A stretch of 64,000 nucleotides of DNA from Thalassobius sp049116315 (GCA_049116315.1 JAGDZD010000017.1:186001-250000), one strand, 5' to 3'. Positions 51,736 to 61,309 are shown, numbered from the stretch's first letter. A program made the numbers and translations. Notes: generated by a model from the sequence alone, not told the origin.

Positions 51736-53388
51736 TTAGTTGGCTTGGCGACGCAAGAAAGCGGGGATCTCGATGCGATCTTGCTCGGGATCGGCCTCTG
51801 CCTGAGGCGCTGGCTGCGCAGCTGGCTGCTGTGCGCGCATCTGCGGTTGCGCCCGCGCTGGGGCCGCTGCAGGGGCGGCGTCTTGACCGTGACCCGTCAT
51901 GCGGTTGATCAGCGAGTTCAGGCCAAACCGGCCGGTTTGCTCTTGCTCAACAGGCGCCTCAGCGGCGGGCTGGGGTGCAGGGGCGGCGGCTTGTGGCTGT
52001 TCCGCTGCAGGGCGGTTGTGCACGGCAGCTTGCAGGCGGGCCAAAGCTTCGGCAGAAGGCTGACCTGCGGGGCGCGCTTTGGGTGCCACAAAGGTGTCCA
52101 GTGCTTCTGGCTCTGCTTCAAAAACGTCCGGCAGCGGCTGGAATTCAGACGATTGAGGCTGATACGCGGGTGGGGGCAGTTCGCCCTCAGCTTCGTACTC
52201 TTCCTCAAAGATGTCTTCCATTTGATCCTGAGCGGCGGCTTGCTGCGTGTCCAAACCTTCAAACAGGCTTGGCTCAGCTGGCGCTGGTGCGGCAGCCGGC
52301 GCGGCGGCCACAGGGGCTGGCGCAGGCTCTGCTGCAACCGGAGCCGGCTGTTCAGCGCTGACAGTCTGAGTCAAAGGCGCCGCCATGGTGCGACGCGGCA
52401 CCGGCATATCGCTTTGGATTTCAGAGGCATCGATACCAGTGGCCACAACGCTGACACGCATGCCGCCATCCAGTTCGGTGTCCAAGGTCGAGCCCACAAT
52501 GATGTTGGCGTCCGGATCCACTTCTTCGCGGATGCGGTTGGCCGCTTCGTCCAGTTCGAACAATGTCAGGTCGTGCCCACCGGTGATGTTGATCAGAACA
52601 CCCCGTGCGCCGCGCAGGCTGATTTCGTCGAGCAATGGGTTGGCAATCGCTTTTTCCGCCGCTTGGATCGCACGATCTTCGCCAATCGCTTCGCCGGTGC
52701 CCATCATCGCTTTGCCCATCTCATCCATGACAGCGCGGACATCCGCGAAATCAAGGTTGATCAGGCCGGGACGGACCATCAGGTCAGTCACACCTTTAAC
52801 ACCTTGGTACAGCACATCATCCGCAAGGCTGAAGGCTTCGGTGAAGGTGGTTTTTTCGTTCGCCAACCGGAACAGGTTCTGGTTTGGAATAATGATCAGC
52901 GTGTCGACCATGCGCTGCAGTGTTTCCACACCTTCTTCGGCTTGGCGCATGCGCTTCAGGCCTTCGAATTGGAACGGCTTGGTCACAACACCAACGGTCA
53001 ATACACCCAGTTCACGGGCGGCCTGCGCGATGATTGGCGCGGCGCCGGTTCCGGTGCCTCCGCCCATGCCCGCAGTGATAAAGCACATATGCGCCCCAGC
53101 CAGGTGGTCCACGATCTGTTCGATGCTTTCTTCGGCAGCAGCGGCACCAACGCTGGCGCGCGCCCCGGCACCGAGACCTTCGGTGGCCTTTACACCCAGC
53201 TGGATGCGGCTGGTCGATTTGGACTGCTGCAGCGCTTGGGCATCTGTGTTTGCGACGACAAAATCGACCCCGGTCAGGTCTTTGTCGATCATGTTATTCA
53301 CAGCGTTACCGCCGGCCCCACCGACGCCGAAGACTGTAATACGGGGTTTTAGGTCATCGTGCCCGGGCACCGAGAGGTTCAATGTCAT
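51736..53388 (-). CDS. ftsZ: Cell division protein FtsZ
   Basis: A 550-residue tubulin-like GTPase that forms the Z-ring. The GTP-binding motif GGGTGTG is at residues 109-115, GVGGAGGNAVNNMI near the N-terminus, and NADF-type synergy residues follow. After the core (about 320 residues) comes an unusually long linker rich in Ala, Pro, Gln and Glu (about 320-535), then the conserved C-terminal peptide DRIEIPAFLRRQ that binds FtsA and other partners. Length is at the upper end but common in alphaproteobacteria. It is preceded by a 358-bp intergenic region and followed by a terminator, so it has its own control. Confidence 0.98.
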   Translation of the reverse strand: MTLNLSVPGHDDLKPRITVFGVGGAGGNAVNNMIDKDLTGVDFVVANTDAQALQQSKSTSRIQLGVKATEGLGAGARASVGAAAAEESIEQIVDHLAGAHMCFITAGMGGGTGTGAAPIIAQAARELGVLTVGVVTKPFQFEGLKRMRQAEEGVETLQRMVDTLIIIPNQNLFRLANEKTTFTEAFSLADDVLYQGVKGVTDLMVRPGLINLDFADVRAVMDEMGKAMMGTGEAIGEDRAIQAAEKAIANPLLDEISLRGARGVLINITGGHDLTLFELDEAANRIREEVDPDANIIVGSTLDTELDGGMRVSVVATGIDASEIQSDMPVPRRTMAAPLTQTVSAEQPAPVAAEPAPAPVAAAPAAAPAPAEPSLFEGLDTQQAAAQDQMEDIFEEEYEAEGELPPPAYQPQSSEFQPLPDVFEAEPEALDTFVAPKARPAGQPSAEALARLQAAVHNRPAAEQPQAAAPAPQPAAEAPVEQEQTGRFGLNSLINRMTGHGQDAAPAAAPARAQPQMRAQQPAAQPAPQAEADPEQDRIEIPAFLRRQAN

Positions 53389-53746
53389 GGATCTGTCCGC
53401 CTGATATCGTTGATCCGCGTCTTGCGGTATTTTTCTGCTTATTACCCATCATGCTAACGAGAACCAACCCACCCGTCATCAAAAAAACGCAGTTTGGCCA
53501 CAAAATATGGGGAAAATAGTCCACAGGTCTGCGGTATCTTGCCGATTTCCACAGATATTGCGGAATCTAGCCGCATACACCACAACACAAAGCACCACAC
53601 CGTTTCAAACGGAGCGCTTTTTTGAGTGTCTATATGTTCAGAGGCCCTGCCCGGCCCTCAGGAGATCCACTTTATCCAGTGGTTATCCCCAGATTAACCC
53701 ACAGGCGCGACAAGGTCATCCCATAATCGCGCCAATGGGCGAAATT
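53389..53746. promoter_or_regulatory. 358-bp region between ftsA and ftsZ, probable ftsZ promoter region
   Basis: The gap is AT-richer than its neighbours and carries no gene. It contains TTAT-N7-TTAA (53683-53697), close to the CtrA consensus TTAA-N7-TTAA; TTATCCCCA (53683-53691), one mismatch from the DnaA box TTATCCACA; several TCCACAG words (about 53519 and 53548); and a small hairpin CCACT-TTATCC-AGTGG (53667-53682). These suggest cell-cycle control of ftsZ, but no site is proven. Confidence 0.45.
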
Positions 53747-55081
53747 TTACCAATTGTCGCGGAACCATTTCACCGCGCGCTTCAACGAACGGGCCGGATA
53801 GCGATCCACCGGCAGGTCAAAGTCCCACCACTCATCCTGGGGATGGGCCGCAAACAAACACATGCCCACGGCACCCGAGAACCCCGGCCCGGTTGCAGCC
53901 TGTGGCAATCCGTTAACCCGCAGTGGACGGCCCAATCGGACCTGCTGGCCCAGAATTTTGGTTGCCAGACCATCAAGGCCCGGAATTTGGCTGCCGCCGC
54001 CCGTTAGGACGATCTGTTGACTTGGCAGATGCTCAAACCCGGCCGCGTCCAACCGCACGCGCACCTCTTCGAGGATCTCTTCGACCCGCGGGCGCATAAT
54101 TCCGATCAACTCGGCGCGGCTGACACTGCGGCGGTCGTGCTCCCAATCTCCGGTGTCACCACCGATATCGATCATCTCGCGATCATCCATGCCCGTGGCC
54201 ACAACCCCGCCATAGAAGGTCTTGATCCGCTCTGCGGTGTTGTTGGAAACAGACAATCCCATAGAGATGTCGCCGGTGACGTGATCGCCCCCCATGCGCA
54301 CGCTGTCAGCATAGATCATGTGTTTTTTCATGAAGATCGAGATGCCAGTGGCCCCGCCCCCCATGTCGATGCACGCCGCGCCCAGCTCTTGCTCGTCCTC
54401 GACCAAGGCGGAAATGCCCGAGACATAGGCAGAGCTGGCCACCCCGGCCAATTCCATGTCACAGCGTTTGACGCAATGGGCGAGATTTTGAATGGCCGCA
54501 CCGTCCACCGTCAGCAAATGCATATCGGTCGACAGTCGATTGCCCAGCTGACCACGCGGGTCCCCAAGACCCGAACGGTGATCCAAGGCAAAGTTCACCG
54601 GCTGCGCGTGCAGAACTTCACGACCAACGCCATAATCGGGCACATCACAGGCCGACAGCACCCGGCTGACATCCTGTTCGGTGACCACTTGGCTTTCCAG
54701 ATCGATCGCCCCGGCCAGCCCATAGCTGCGTGGATCCGCACCTGAGAAACAGGCAATCACGTGATCCACCCGAATATTCGCCATCTTCTGTGCCGCCTGA
54801 AGCGCGGTACGAATGGCGCGTTCAGTTTCCTGCATGGCGCTGATTTCGCCAAATTTGACCCCGCGCGACCGTGTGGTCGCAGCGCCGATCACGCGAAAGC
54901 CAGCCTGTCCGGCCATCGGTCCAACACCATCGGTTTCAAAGCCCCCATCCGAGCCATCAAACCGCAACACCAAACAGGCGATCTTTGAGCTGCCGACATC
55001 GAGGATCGCAACAACACCACGTTGCATCGCCGCTTTGCGCATGGTGCGCATGGCGCGCTGGGATTCATAGAGTTCAATCAT
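53747..55081 (-). CDS. ftsA: Cell division protein FtsA
   Basis: A 444-residue actin-like ATPase that tethers FtsZ to the membrane. It has VVAILDVGSSKIACLVLRF (phosphate-1), AACIDMGGGATGISIFMKK (phosphate-2) and IVLTGGGSQIPGLDGLA (adenosine site). The C-terminus RSLKRAVKWFRDNW is the amphipathic membrane-targeting helix. The start ATG is 4 bp after the ftsQ stop, so the two are coupled; ftsZ follows after a long gap. Confidence 0.97.
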   Translation of the reverse strand: MIELYESQRAMRTMRKAAMQRGVVAILDVGSSKIACLVLRFDGSDGGFETDGVGPMAGQAGFRVIGAATTRSRGVKFGEISAMQETERAIRTALQAAQKMANIRVDHVIACFSGADPRSYGLAGAIDLESQVVTEQDVSRVLSACDVPDYGVGREVLHAQPVNFALDHRSGLGDPRGQLGNRLSTDMHLLTVDGAAIQNLAHCVKRCDMELAGVASSAYVSGISALVEDEQELGAACIDMGGGATGISIFMKKHMIYADSVRMGGDHVTGDISMGLSVSNNTAERIKTFYGGVVATGMDDREMIDIGGDTGDWEHDRRSVSRAELIGIMRPRVEEILEEVRVRLDAAGFEHLPSQQIVLTGGGSQIPGLDGLATKILGQQVRLGRPLRVNGLPQAATGPGFSGAVGMCLFAAHPQDEWWDFDLPVDRYPARSLKRAVKWFRDNW

Positions 55082-55085
55082 ACCG

Positions 55086-55952
55086 TCAGTCCTTGAAACC
55101 GATCTCGTTAATGCGCCACCACTGCTCGACGGCGGCTGTATTCATTCTTATTGTCGGGCGCATGCCAATCCGCATGTCCACCATCGCCAGATCCCGCGAC
55201 ATCACATCTTGGGCCTGATGCACTGCGATCACCCGCTCCAGCGCCTGAACCGGATTGCTCTCGGGGAGTAAAATGCGCTGACCGCGATCCAGCACCAGAT
55301 CCCAGCGCCGATCCCCCATGCGCACCAACCCACGCAACCGATCCTGCAATGGTCCAGCCGCATGGATCAGCGCCAAGGCCTCAGGGGCTGCATTGTCCGC
55401 CCCTTCTCCGGCAATCAGCGGCAAATTGGCGTGATCCAATCGGGTACCGGCCTGTCCCACATAGAACCCGTTTACATCCAGCAAGCTAAGTCCGTCCCGT
55501 CCGCGCCAAACCAAGGCTGGGACCCGCTCGGTCACAGTCACCTGCAACAATCCATGGCGGATCCGCACGGAAACATCTTTGACCGCAGGCAACTCCGCGA
55601 TGGTCAAACGCATCGCGTCAAGATCCAGATCAAACGAGCTGACCGGGAAATCAATCGGTAGGATTTCGCGAATGTCCTCAGACACGCTGTCACCCGCCCC
55701 ATCGATGGCCATCAGGCGCACCATGAACTCTTCGCGGGTTTGGATTTCGTTGCGAATATCAACCAGCCACAGCCGGAAATCATCGCGATTGTCCTGATAT
55801 GAAAAATAGAGCGCGCCAATCCCAAAGGCTGTGGCCATGGGCAAGCCCACCCGCAGGATCGAACGTATAAAAGGTGTCAGCATCAACCGCTGCAAGCGAT
55901 AGGACCAGCGCGAAGGCGCGGGGTCGCGGCGCGGCGGCGTTACCGGTTGCAT
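55086..55952 (-). CDS. ftsQ: Cell division protein FtsQ
   Basis: A 288-residue bitopic membrane protein: a basic cytoplasmic tail (QPVTPPRRDPAPSRWSYRLQ), one membrane segment (about residues 33-52), then POTRA (ILPIDFPVSSFDLDLDAMRL and LPAVKDVSVRIRHGLLQVTV) and the FtsQ domain with RVPALVWRGRDGLSLLDVNG. It links early and late divisome proteins. The start MQPVTPPR follows GGAGG at 7 bp and overlaps the end of ddl by 13 bp; a longer frame seven codons upstream is less likely. Confidence 0.95.
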   Translation of the reverse strand: MQPVTPPRRDPAPSRWSYRLQRLMLTPFIRSILRVGLPMATAFGIGALYFSYQDNRDDFRLWLVDIRNEIQTREEFMVRLMAIDGAGDSVSEDIREILPIDFPVSSFDLDLDAMRLTIAELPAVKDVSVRIRHGLLQVTVTERVPALVWRGRDGLSLLDVNGFYVGQAGTRLDHANLPLIAGEGADNAAPEALALIHAAGPLQDRLRGLVRMGDRRWDLVLDRGQRILLPESNPVQALERVIAVHQAQDVMSRDLAMVDMRIGMRPTIRMNTAAVEQWWRINEIGFKD

Positions 55953-56854
55953 GACGCATCCTCCACCAGCCAACGACAGAGTTGGCCAAAACTCATACCG
56001 GCGGCCTGCGCCTGTTCAGGGCTCAGCGACGTTGCCGTCATGCCAGGTTGTGTGTTGGTTTCCAACAGGGTTAGCCCGGCAATGCCTCGGCTGTCATCCC
56101 AGCGAAAATCAGTGCGACTGATGCCGCGACACCCAAGAGCCACATGCGCGCGCAGGGCGTAATCTTCGCAGGCTGCAAACACATCGGGCGGCAAATCAGC
56201 TGGCACCACATGGCGCGATCCACCCTCTGCATATTTGGCATGATAGTCATACCAGCTGTCGGTCAAGATATCTGTCACGCTCAGCACGCGGTCGCCCATA
56301 ACAGTGGCCGTCAATTCGCGCCCGGGCACATAGGTTTCCACCATCAGCTCCTGCGGCATTTCTTCGGACAGGAACGGCGGACCATTGCTGGCCTCAGCCA
56401 CAAAATAAACGCCCACGCTGGAGCCTTCGTTGTAAGGTTTGACCACATAGGGCGGCTCTAGCAGGTGACGGGCCTGCACCTCGGCCTTGGTGGCCAAAAC
56501 GCTGGCGGCCACCGGAAGTCCTACAGAGCGGTAAATCTGTTTGCTGCGTTCTTTGTTCATCGCCAAAGCTGACGCCGCCACACCGGAATGGGTATAGGGA
56601 ATACCCATCCATTCCAAAATGCCTTGCACACAGCCGTCTTCGCCCCAACGGCCATGCAGCGCGTTAAAGACGACATCCGGTTTGATTTCTGTCAGACGTG
56701 CGGGCAGATCGGGGCCAGCATCGACCTCAACCACCGTATAACCTTCCCCACGCAGGGCAGCGGCGCATTCACGCCCCGATGCCAGTGACACCTCGCGTTC
56801 CGCCGAGGGGCCACCCAACAACACCACCACTACCGGGTTTGTCCTGCTCGACAT
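55940..56854 (-). CDS. ddl: D-alanine--D-alanine ligase
   Basis: A 304-residue ATP-grasp enzyme making D-Ala-D-Ala for the peptidoglycan stem peptide. Motifs are VVVLLGGPSAEREVSLASGR at the N-terminus, FNALHGRWGEDGCVQGILEW, PYVVKPYNEGSSVGVYFV and LLETNTQPGMTATSLSPEQA near the end. The start MSSRTNPV was chosen over a TTG start six codons upstream. It overlaps ftsQ by 13 bp and lies 94 bp after murB. Confidence 0.96.
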   Translation of the reverse strand: MSSRTNPVVVVLLGGPSAEREVSLASGRECAAALRGEGYTVVEVDAGPDLPARLTEIKPDVVFNALHGRWGEDGCVQGILEWMGIPYTHSGVAASALAMNKERSKQIYRSVGLPVAASVLATKAEVQARHLLEPPYVVKPYNEGSSVGVYFVAEASNGPPFLSEEMPQELMVETYVPGRELTATVMGDRVLSVTDILTDSWYDYHAKYAEGGSRHVVPADLPPDVFAACEDYALRAHVALGCRGISRTDFRWDDSRGIAGLTLLETNTQPGMTATSLSPEQAQAAGMSFGQLCRWLVEDASCNR

Positions 56855-56948
56855 ACCCAAACTGTGCCTCAATTCACTGGCCGCTATGCGACCTTATTCT
56901 ATAATTATGTGGGCAATTTGCCCTGCCTGTGTGCGCCTATTGTGACGC

Positions 56949-57872
56949 TTATTCTGGGACCGGTTCGCCGATCCGCATGATTTCCCACTCTAGCGTGATA
57001 CCGCAGGAATCGTAAACCTTTTTTCGCACCTCTTCCCCCAATCCTTCCAGATCGGCGGCTGTGGCGTCACCTGTGTTGATCAAAAAGTTCGAATGTTTGG
57101 GCGACATCTGCGCCCCGCCAAGGGTGGCGCCGCGCATGCCTGCGTCATCGATCACTTTCCATGCTTTCAGATCATGCACATCATCCGCCCGCCCCGTGCT
57201 AGAGAAGCCCGCTGGATTGCGAAAGGTGCTGCCGGCGCTGCGATCTTTGGTGGGTTGGGTTTCGTCGCGCTTTTTCAACTGGGTTTCCATGCGCTCGCTC
57301 AGGGCGGCGGGTTCCCCCAACGGCCCCTCAAACACCGCCTCAACCAGAACACAGCCTTCAGGCAGATGGCTTTGACGGTATTCAAAATTCATGTCTTCAG
57401 CAGATAGCGTGATCAACTCTCCCTGACGCGTGACCGCTGTGGCGCTGACAAATACATCTGCCGTGTAGGATCCATAGCAGCCCGCATTCATGCGAATGGC
57501 GCCGCCCACACTGCCGGGAATGGTGCGCAAAAAGGTCAGATCCACACCCTGCTCCGCCGCCCGTCGCGCCACATGCGCATCCAAAGCCGCAGCCCCCACC
57601 GTCACCTTGTTGCCTGAAACTGAAATTTGATTGAAGCCGCGCCCAAGACGGATCACAACAGCGCGCAATCCGCCGTCCCGCACGATCAGGTTGCTGCCTA
57701 CCCCCATCGGAAAGACAGGCGTTTCATCCGGCAATGCCGCCAAAAAGCTCTGCAAATCTTCAAGGTCAGCCGGCTGAAAGACCACATCCGCGGGACCACC
57801 TACGCGCAACCACGTCAGATCCGACAGCGCTTTGCCTTCGGTCAACCGTCCTCGAACCTGTGGATATTGCAT
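56949..57872 (-). CDS. murB: UDP-N-acetylenolpyruvoylglucosamine reductase MurB
   Basis: A 307-residue FAD enzyme that reduces UDP-GlcNAc-enolpyruvate to UDP-MurNAc with NADPH. FAD-binding text VFPMGVGSNLIVRDGGLRAV and IPGSVGGAIRMNAGCYG are present, with the catalytic Ser in RSAGSTFRNP and the C-terminal HSNFLINTGDATAADLEGL. Lack of the tyrosine loop puts it in the type II group. The start MQYPQVRGRL follows GAGAGGGG; 34 further upstream codons are open but not coding-like. DUF2484 lies 178 bp upstream. Confidence 0.96.
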   Translation of the reverse strand: MQYPQVRGRLTEGKALSDLTWLRVGGPADVVFQPADLEDLQSFLAALPDETPVFPMGVGSNLIVRDGGLRAVVIRLGRGFNQISVSGNKVTVGAAALDAHVARRAAEQGVDLTFLRTIPGSVGGAIRMNAGCYGSYTADVFVSATAVTRQGELITLSAEDMNFEYRQSHLPEGCVLVEAVFEGPLGEPAALSERMETQLKKRDETQPTKDRSAGSTFRNPAGFSSTGRADDVHDLKAWKVIDDAGMRGATLGGAQMSPKHSNFLINTGDATAADLEGLGEEVRKKVYDSCGITLEWEIMRIGEPVPE

Positions 57873-58050
57873 GCCTGCCCCTCTCGTGCCGTTTTGGCCG
57901 TCATAGTGGCAATCCGAACTTGGGGCAATGTTGATCCAGCACGACCGGGACCTTCGGCGGAAATAATGCCGCAACGCGGGTGCGCGCCGTCATGCGACCA
58001 CCACCTGCTCACAACGTTGCATAGACCCCCAATTCGACTTCCCAGTGGAT

Positions 58051-58299
58051 TTAGCGACGCACCCGACCCCGCATCCAACGCCCAAGGTAAATCACCGGCC
58101 AGCGCAAAATCGACATTGCCCCCGCCAGCACCAATAGGCCGATCCAAGGCCCGTGCTCAAAGACCAAAAACCCCAGAATGGGAATGCCCACAGCGATCAG
58201 CACCCAAGCCTGCGGCCAATGGGCCTTTTTGCTGGGAAACATGGCCACCACATTGGCCAGTACAAACCAGCCACAGGCCAGCACGATAGACAGGCTCAT
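58051..58299 (-). CDS. DUF2484 family small membrane protein
   Basis: An 82-residue protein with three hydrophobic segments (about residues 2-18, 30-46 and 48-66) and a basic end (RWMRGRVRR), matching DUF2484, a family found beside murB in Rhodobacterales. The start MSLSIVLACGWF follows GGAGGG at 6 bp. Its ATG overlaps the permease stop (ATGA at 58296-58299), so it is translationally coupled to that gene. Function unknown; position suggests a link to envelope synthesis. Confidence 0.87.
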   Translation of the reverse strand: MSLSIVLACGWFVLANVVAMFPSKKAHWPQAWVLIAVGIPILGFLVFEHGPWIGLLVLAGAMSILRWPVIYLGRWMRGRVRR

Positions 58300-59486
58300 G
58301 ATAGCCCTCCGAATGTAATCGCCAAAGCCGCAACAGCCGCCACAAGTCCCAGGATGGGTACCGCCATCGGGACGCAAAAGGGCGCCACAGGCGTCCGGCG
58401 TTTTAATAGGATCAAAGACAGGTTCACAATCACAAAAACGCTCAACAACACGGTTGAGGTCAACTCAGCCAAAGAGGCCACCGGCAAGGCCAGGGCCGCC
58501 GCAATCACGCAAGCGCCGATCAAAACGGTCGCAAGCACCGGCGTGCCAAATTTGCGATGCGGGTGATGGAACACCGCTAGGTGCCCCCCGCGTCTTCCAA
58601 GCCCAAACAACACGCGCGCCGCCATCACAATCTGGGCCAGAACACCATTCAAAGCCGCGGTGACAGCGATCAAGGACAAGAAGGCCACGGATCCGCCAAT
58701 CCCCGCTTGCCACACCAATACCAAAGGACGCTCGCTTTGCGCCAACAGCTCTGCGGGCACCGAGCGGATCGCCGCGAATGTCACCAGCGCATAAACCGCC
58801 GAAGCGATAACCAAGGAATACAGAATGGCGCGCGGCAGAACCTGCGTGGGGTTCTTCACCTCTTCGGCCATATTCACGATATCTTCGAAACCGATAAAGG
58901 CAAAAAACGCCAGCACCGCCCCCAAGGCCACACCCGACCAGACCGGTGGTGCCAATGCCGCCAGATCACTGACTGCGGGGGCCGAAAACCCCGCCCAGAT
59001 CACAAGCGCAAGCCCGATGATCTCAACCAACGTAAACAGGGCCGCAAGCGCCAGACTTTCCAACGCGCCAATCACCGCCACCAAAACCAAGCCAAGGCCA
59101 AGCCCAACGATGGCGCCATTTAGCGGGATCGCCTCGACAAAAGCGGCGAGATAGCCCGCGCCACCGCGCAAAACCGCCGCCGCAGACACCGTGCCCGCAA
59201 AGACAATGGCCAGACCGACAAAGGTTCCCAGCGCCGAAAGACCTGTGCCTTTGGCCACATAAATCGCTTCACCTGCCGCTTCGGGCAAACGCGAGGAAAA
59301 CTCAGCATAGCTCAGCGCCGTGGGGGCCGCGATCACGCCCGCAAGGATAAAGGACAGCGGCGCCCATAGCCCGGCATTGGCCACAACGGCCCCCACCAGC
59401 ACATAGATGCCCGCGCCCACCATGACGCCGACGCCATAAGCCGTCAGCAATCCCAATCCTATTCGACGTTTGAGCCCCTCAGCCAC
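58296..59486 (-). CDS. APC family amino acid permease
   Basis: A 396-residue permease with about 11 membrane helices. The start is GTG (VAEGLKRRIGLG) with GGAGAG upstream. The unwound first helix GVGVMVGAGIYVLVG and the FAFIGFEDIVNMAEEVKNP segment are hallmarks of the amino acid-polyamine-organocation superfamily. The substrate is not evident; such proteins import amino acids with protons. It stands within the murC-murB interval, 425 bp from murC, and overlaps the DUF2484 gene. Its presence in the division cluster is unusual and may be an insertion. Confidence 0.9.
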   Translation of the reverse strand: MAEGLKRRIGLGLLTAYGVGVMVGAGIYVLVGAVVANAGLWAPLSFILAGVIAAPTALSYAEFSSRLPEAAGEAIYVAKGTGLSALGTFVGLAIVFAGTVSAAAVLRGGAGYLAAFVEAIPLNGAIVGLGLGLVLVAVIGALESLALAALFTLVEIIGLALVIWAGFSAPAVSDLAALAPPVWSGVALGAVLAFFAFIGFEDIVNMAEEVKNPTQVLPRAILYSLVIASAVYALVTFAAIRSVPAELLAQSERPLVLVWQAGIGGSVAFLSLIAVTAALNGVLAQIVMAARVLFGLGRRGGHLAVFHHPHRKFGTPVLATVLIGACVIAAALALPVASLAELTSTVLLSVFVIVNLSLILLKRRTPVAPFCVPMAVPILGLVAAVAALAITFGGLS

Positions 59487-59911
59487 GTCCCACTCTCCCC
59501 TTCGTCCAGCGCAAAACACTGGCCGAACTTTCCCCAAAGTTCTGGCCGCCAGATCAAGCCCGATTTTTAGCGCTGAGCCAAGTTATTTTTGAATTTGGAG
59601 GGTTTATCACCCGTTTCGCCGCCGTTTGGCCCGAATTGGTCCGGTTTTTCTGGGTCAATGACGGTTAGGATGGGCACGCTCGTTGCGCAGGCGCGGTGCA
59701 GTGCGACGGGGCTCTCTCTGCAATGTGCAATCCCACCTGAACCAACCCCATTGTGATCCGCATGGCGCAGAGTTGCGTGGTGTTTGGTTTTTTGCGTTCC
59801 CAGACGTCAAACGGCCACCTGCCAAGGTGGCCGATCAATGGGGTGTTCGGCGCGCCAGATGACCCCACCCGATATACGAAACCGGGTAACGTGACAGGTT
59901 AGCGTGACCGG
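59487..59911. other. 425-bp region between murC and the permease gene
   Basis: No gene is seen. It contains a perfect hairpin GGCCACCT-GCCA-AGGTGGCC (59813-59832), a possible weak terminator of murC, and three 12-13-bp near-repeats of GGTTAxCGTGAxx (59884-59925) that run into the last codons of murC. The permease promoter probably lies in its left half (59487-59650). Confidence 0.45.
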
Positions 59912-61309
59912 TTAACGTGATAGGCGTTCTGGCAAATTGTTGGCCCAAGCACTAATCGTACCCGCCCCCAGGCAGACGACGATATCACCGGGCTGGGTCT
60001 GTTCGCGCACCAACCGCTCCAGATCCTCTTCGGATTGAATAGAGCGCGCGTGACGGTGCCCATGGCGGATCATGCCCGCCACTAGATCGTCGCGCCCTGC
60101 GCCCTCAATCGGATCTTCGCCGGCGGCAAAGACTTCGGCAATTCCGACCACATCCGCTTCGTTAAAGCAGGCGCAGAAATCATCAAACAGGCTGTGCAAA
60201 CGCGAATAGCGGTGCGGCTGATGCACCGCAATGACCCGCCCTTCAGAGGCTTGGCGTGCAGCCTTCAACACGGCGGCAATTTCCACTGGGTGATGACCGT
60301 AATCATCAATGATGGTCACACCGTTCACTTCGCCCACTTTGGTAAAGCGCCGGTTCACCCCGGCAAACCCAGCCAAAGCCGAGCGAATTTCCTCTGCTTT
60401 CATGCCCAGATGGCGTGCCACAGCCACAGCCGCCAACGCATTGGACACGTTGTGATCGCCCGGCATCGGCAACGCGCAATCTTCGATCAACACATCTTCG
60501 CCCTGCAAGGCGACATCAAAATGCGCCACACCCGCTTTGTAGGTCAAATTGATGGCGCGCACATCTGCCTGTGCATTAAAGCCAAAGGTGGTCACACGGC
60601 GATCGGTGATTTTACCAACCAGCGCCTGAACTTCGGGATGGTCGGTGCAGCAAACCGCCAAACCATAAAACGGAATGTTGGAAACAAAATCGAGAAAGCC
60701 TTTGCGCAGGTTCTCAATGGTGCCCCAGTGCTCCATGTGTTCCGGATCGATATTGGTGACAATGGCGATCGTGGCGGGCAGGCGATTAAAGGTCCCGTCA
60801 GATTCATCCGCCTCAACGACCATCCAGTCACTGGCGCCCACACGGGCATTGCTGCCATAGGCGTGAATGATACCGCCATTGATCACAGTTGGGTCAACGC
60901 CACCGGCATCCAACAAAGTGGCCACCATGGTGGTGGTGGTGGTTTTGCCATGGGTGCCTGCAACGGCCACATTGGATTTCAACCGCATAAGCTCGGCCAG
61001 CATCTCGGCGCGCCGCACCACTGGCAAGCCGCGCTTGCGGGCCTCGTCCAATTCAGGATTGCCGGGTTTGATCGCCGACGAAATCACGACCACCTTGGCG
61101 TCTTGCAAGTTCTCCGCTTGTTGACCGACAAAAACGGTCACGCCCATGCCCGCCAAACGATCGGTGATCTTGGTGGATTTCAGGTCGCTGCCCTGAACCT
61201 GATAGCCATGGTTGACCAGCACCTCTGCGATGCCAGACATGCCGATACCACCGATGCCAACAAAGTGGATTGCACCAACGTCCTGCGGGAGTTTTGTGGC
61301 TGAGTTCAT
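59912..61309 (-). CDS. murC: UDP-N-acetylmuramate--L-alanine ligase MurC
   Basis: A 465-residue Mur ligase adding L-alanine to UDP-MurNAc. It has the N-terminal UDP-binding text IHFVGIGGIGMSGIAEVLV, the ATP loop GTHGKTTTT (residues 118-126), AGVNRRFTKVGEVNGVTIID, DDYGHHPVEI and HQPHRYSRL. The start ATG overlaps the murG stop (ATGA). The last codons fall in a short tandem repeat. The next division gene in its strand, murB, is 2 kb away because of the permease and DUF2484 genes. Confidence 0.97.
   Translation of the reverse strand: MNSATKLPQDVGAIHFVGIGGIGMSGIAEVLVNHGYQVQGSDLKSTKITDRLAGMGVTVFVGQQAENLQDAKVVVISSAIKPGNPELDEARKRGLPVVRRAEMLAELMRLKSNVAVAGTHGKTTTTTMVATLLDAGGVDPTVINGGIIHAYGSNARVGASDWMVVEADESDGTFNRLPATIAIVTNIDPEHMEHWGTIENLRKGFLDFVSNIPFYGLAVCCTDHPEVQALVGKITDRRVTTFGFNAQADVRAINLTYKAGVAHFDVALQGEDVLIEDCALPMPGDHNVSNALAAVAVARHLGMKAEEIRSALAGFAGVNRRFTKVGEVNGVTIIDDYGHHPVEIAAVLKAARQASEGRVIAVHQPHRYSRLHSLFDDFCACFNEADVVGIAEVFAAGEDPIEGAGRDDLVAGMIRHGHRHARSIQSEEDLERLVREQTQPGDIVVCLGAGTISAWANNLPERLSR

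Noticed and set aside
51724..53352. A 542-codon plus-strand frame opposite ftsZ
   Set aside because: FtsZ is certain on the minus strand; the plus frame is a composition shadow.
53683..53691. Possible replication origin from DnaA-box-like TTATCCCCA
   Set aside because: Only one near-match is present, with no cluster, no AT-rich unwinding tract and no dnaA or other origin genes nearby.
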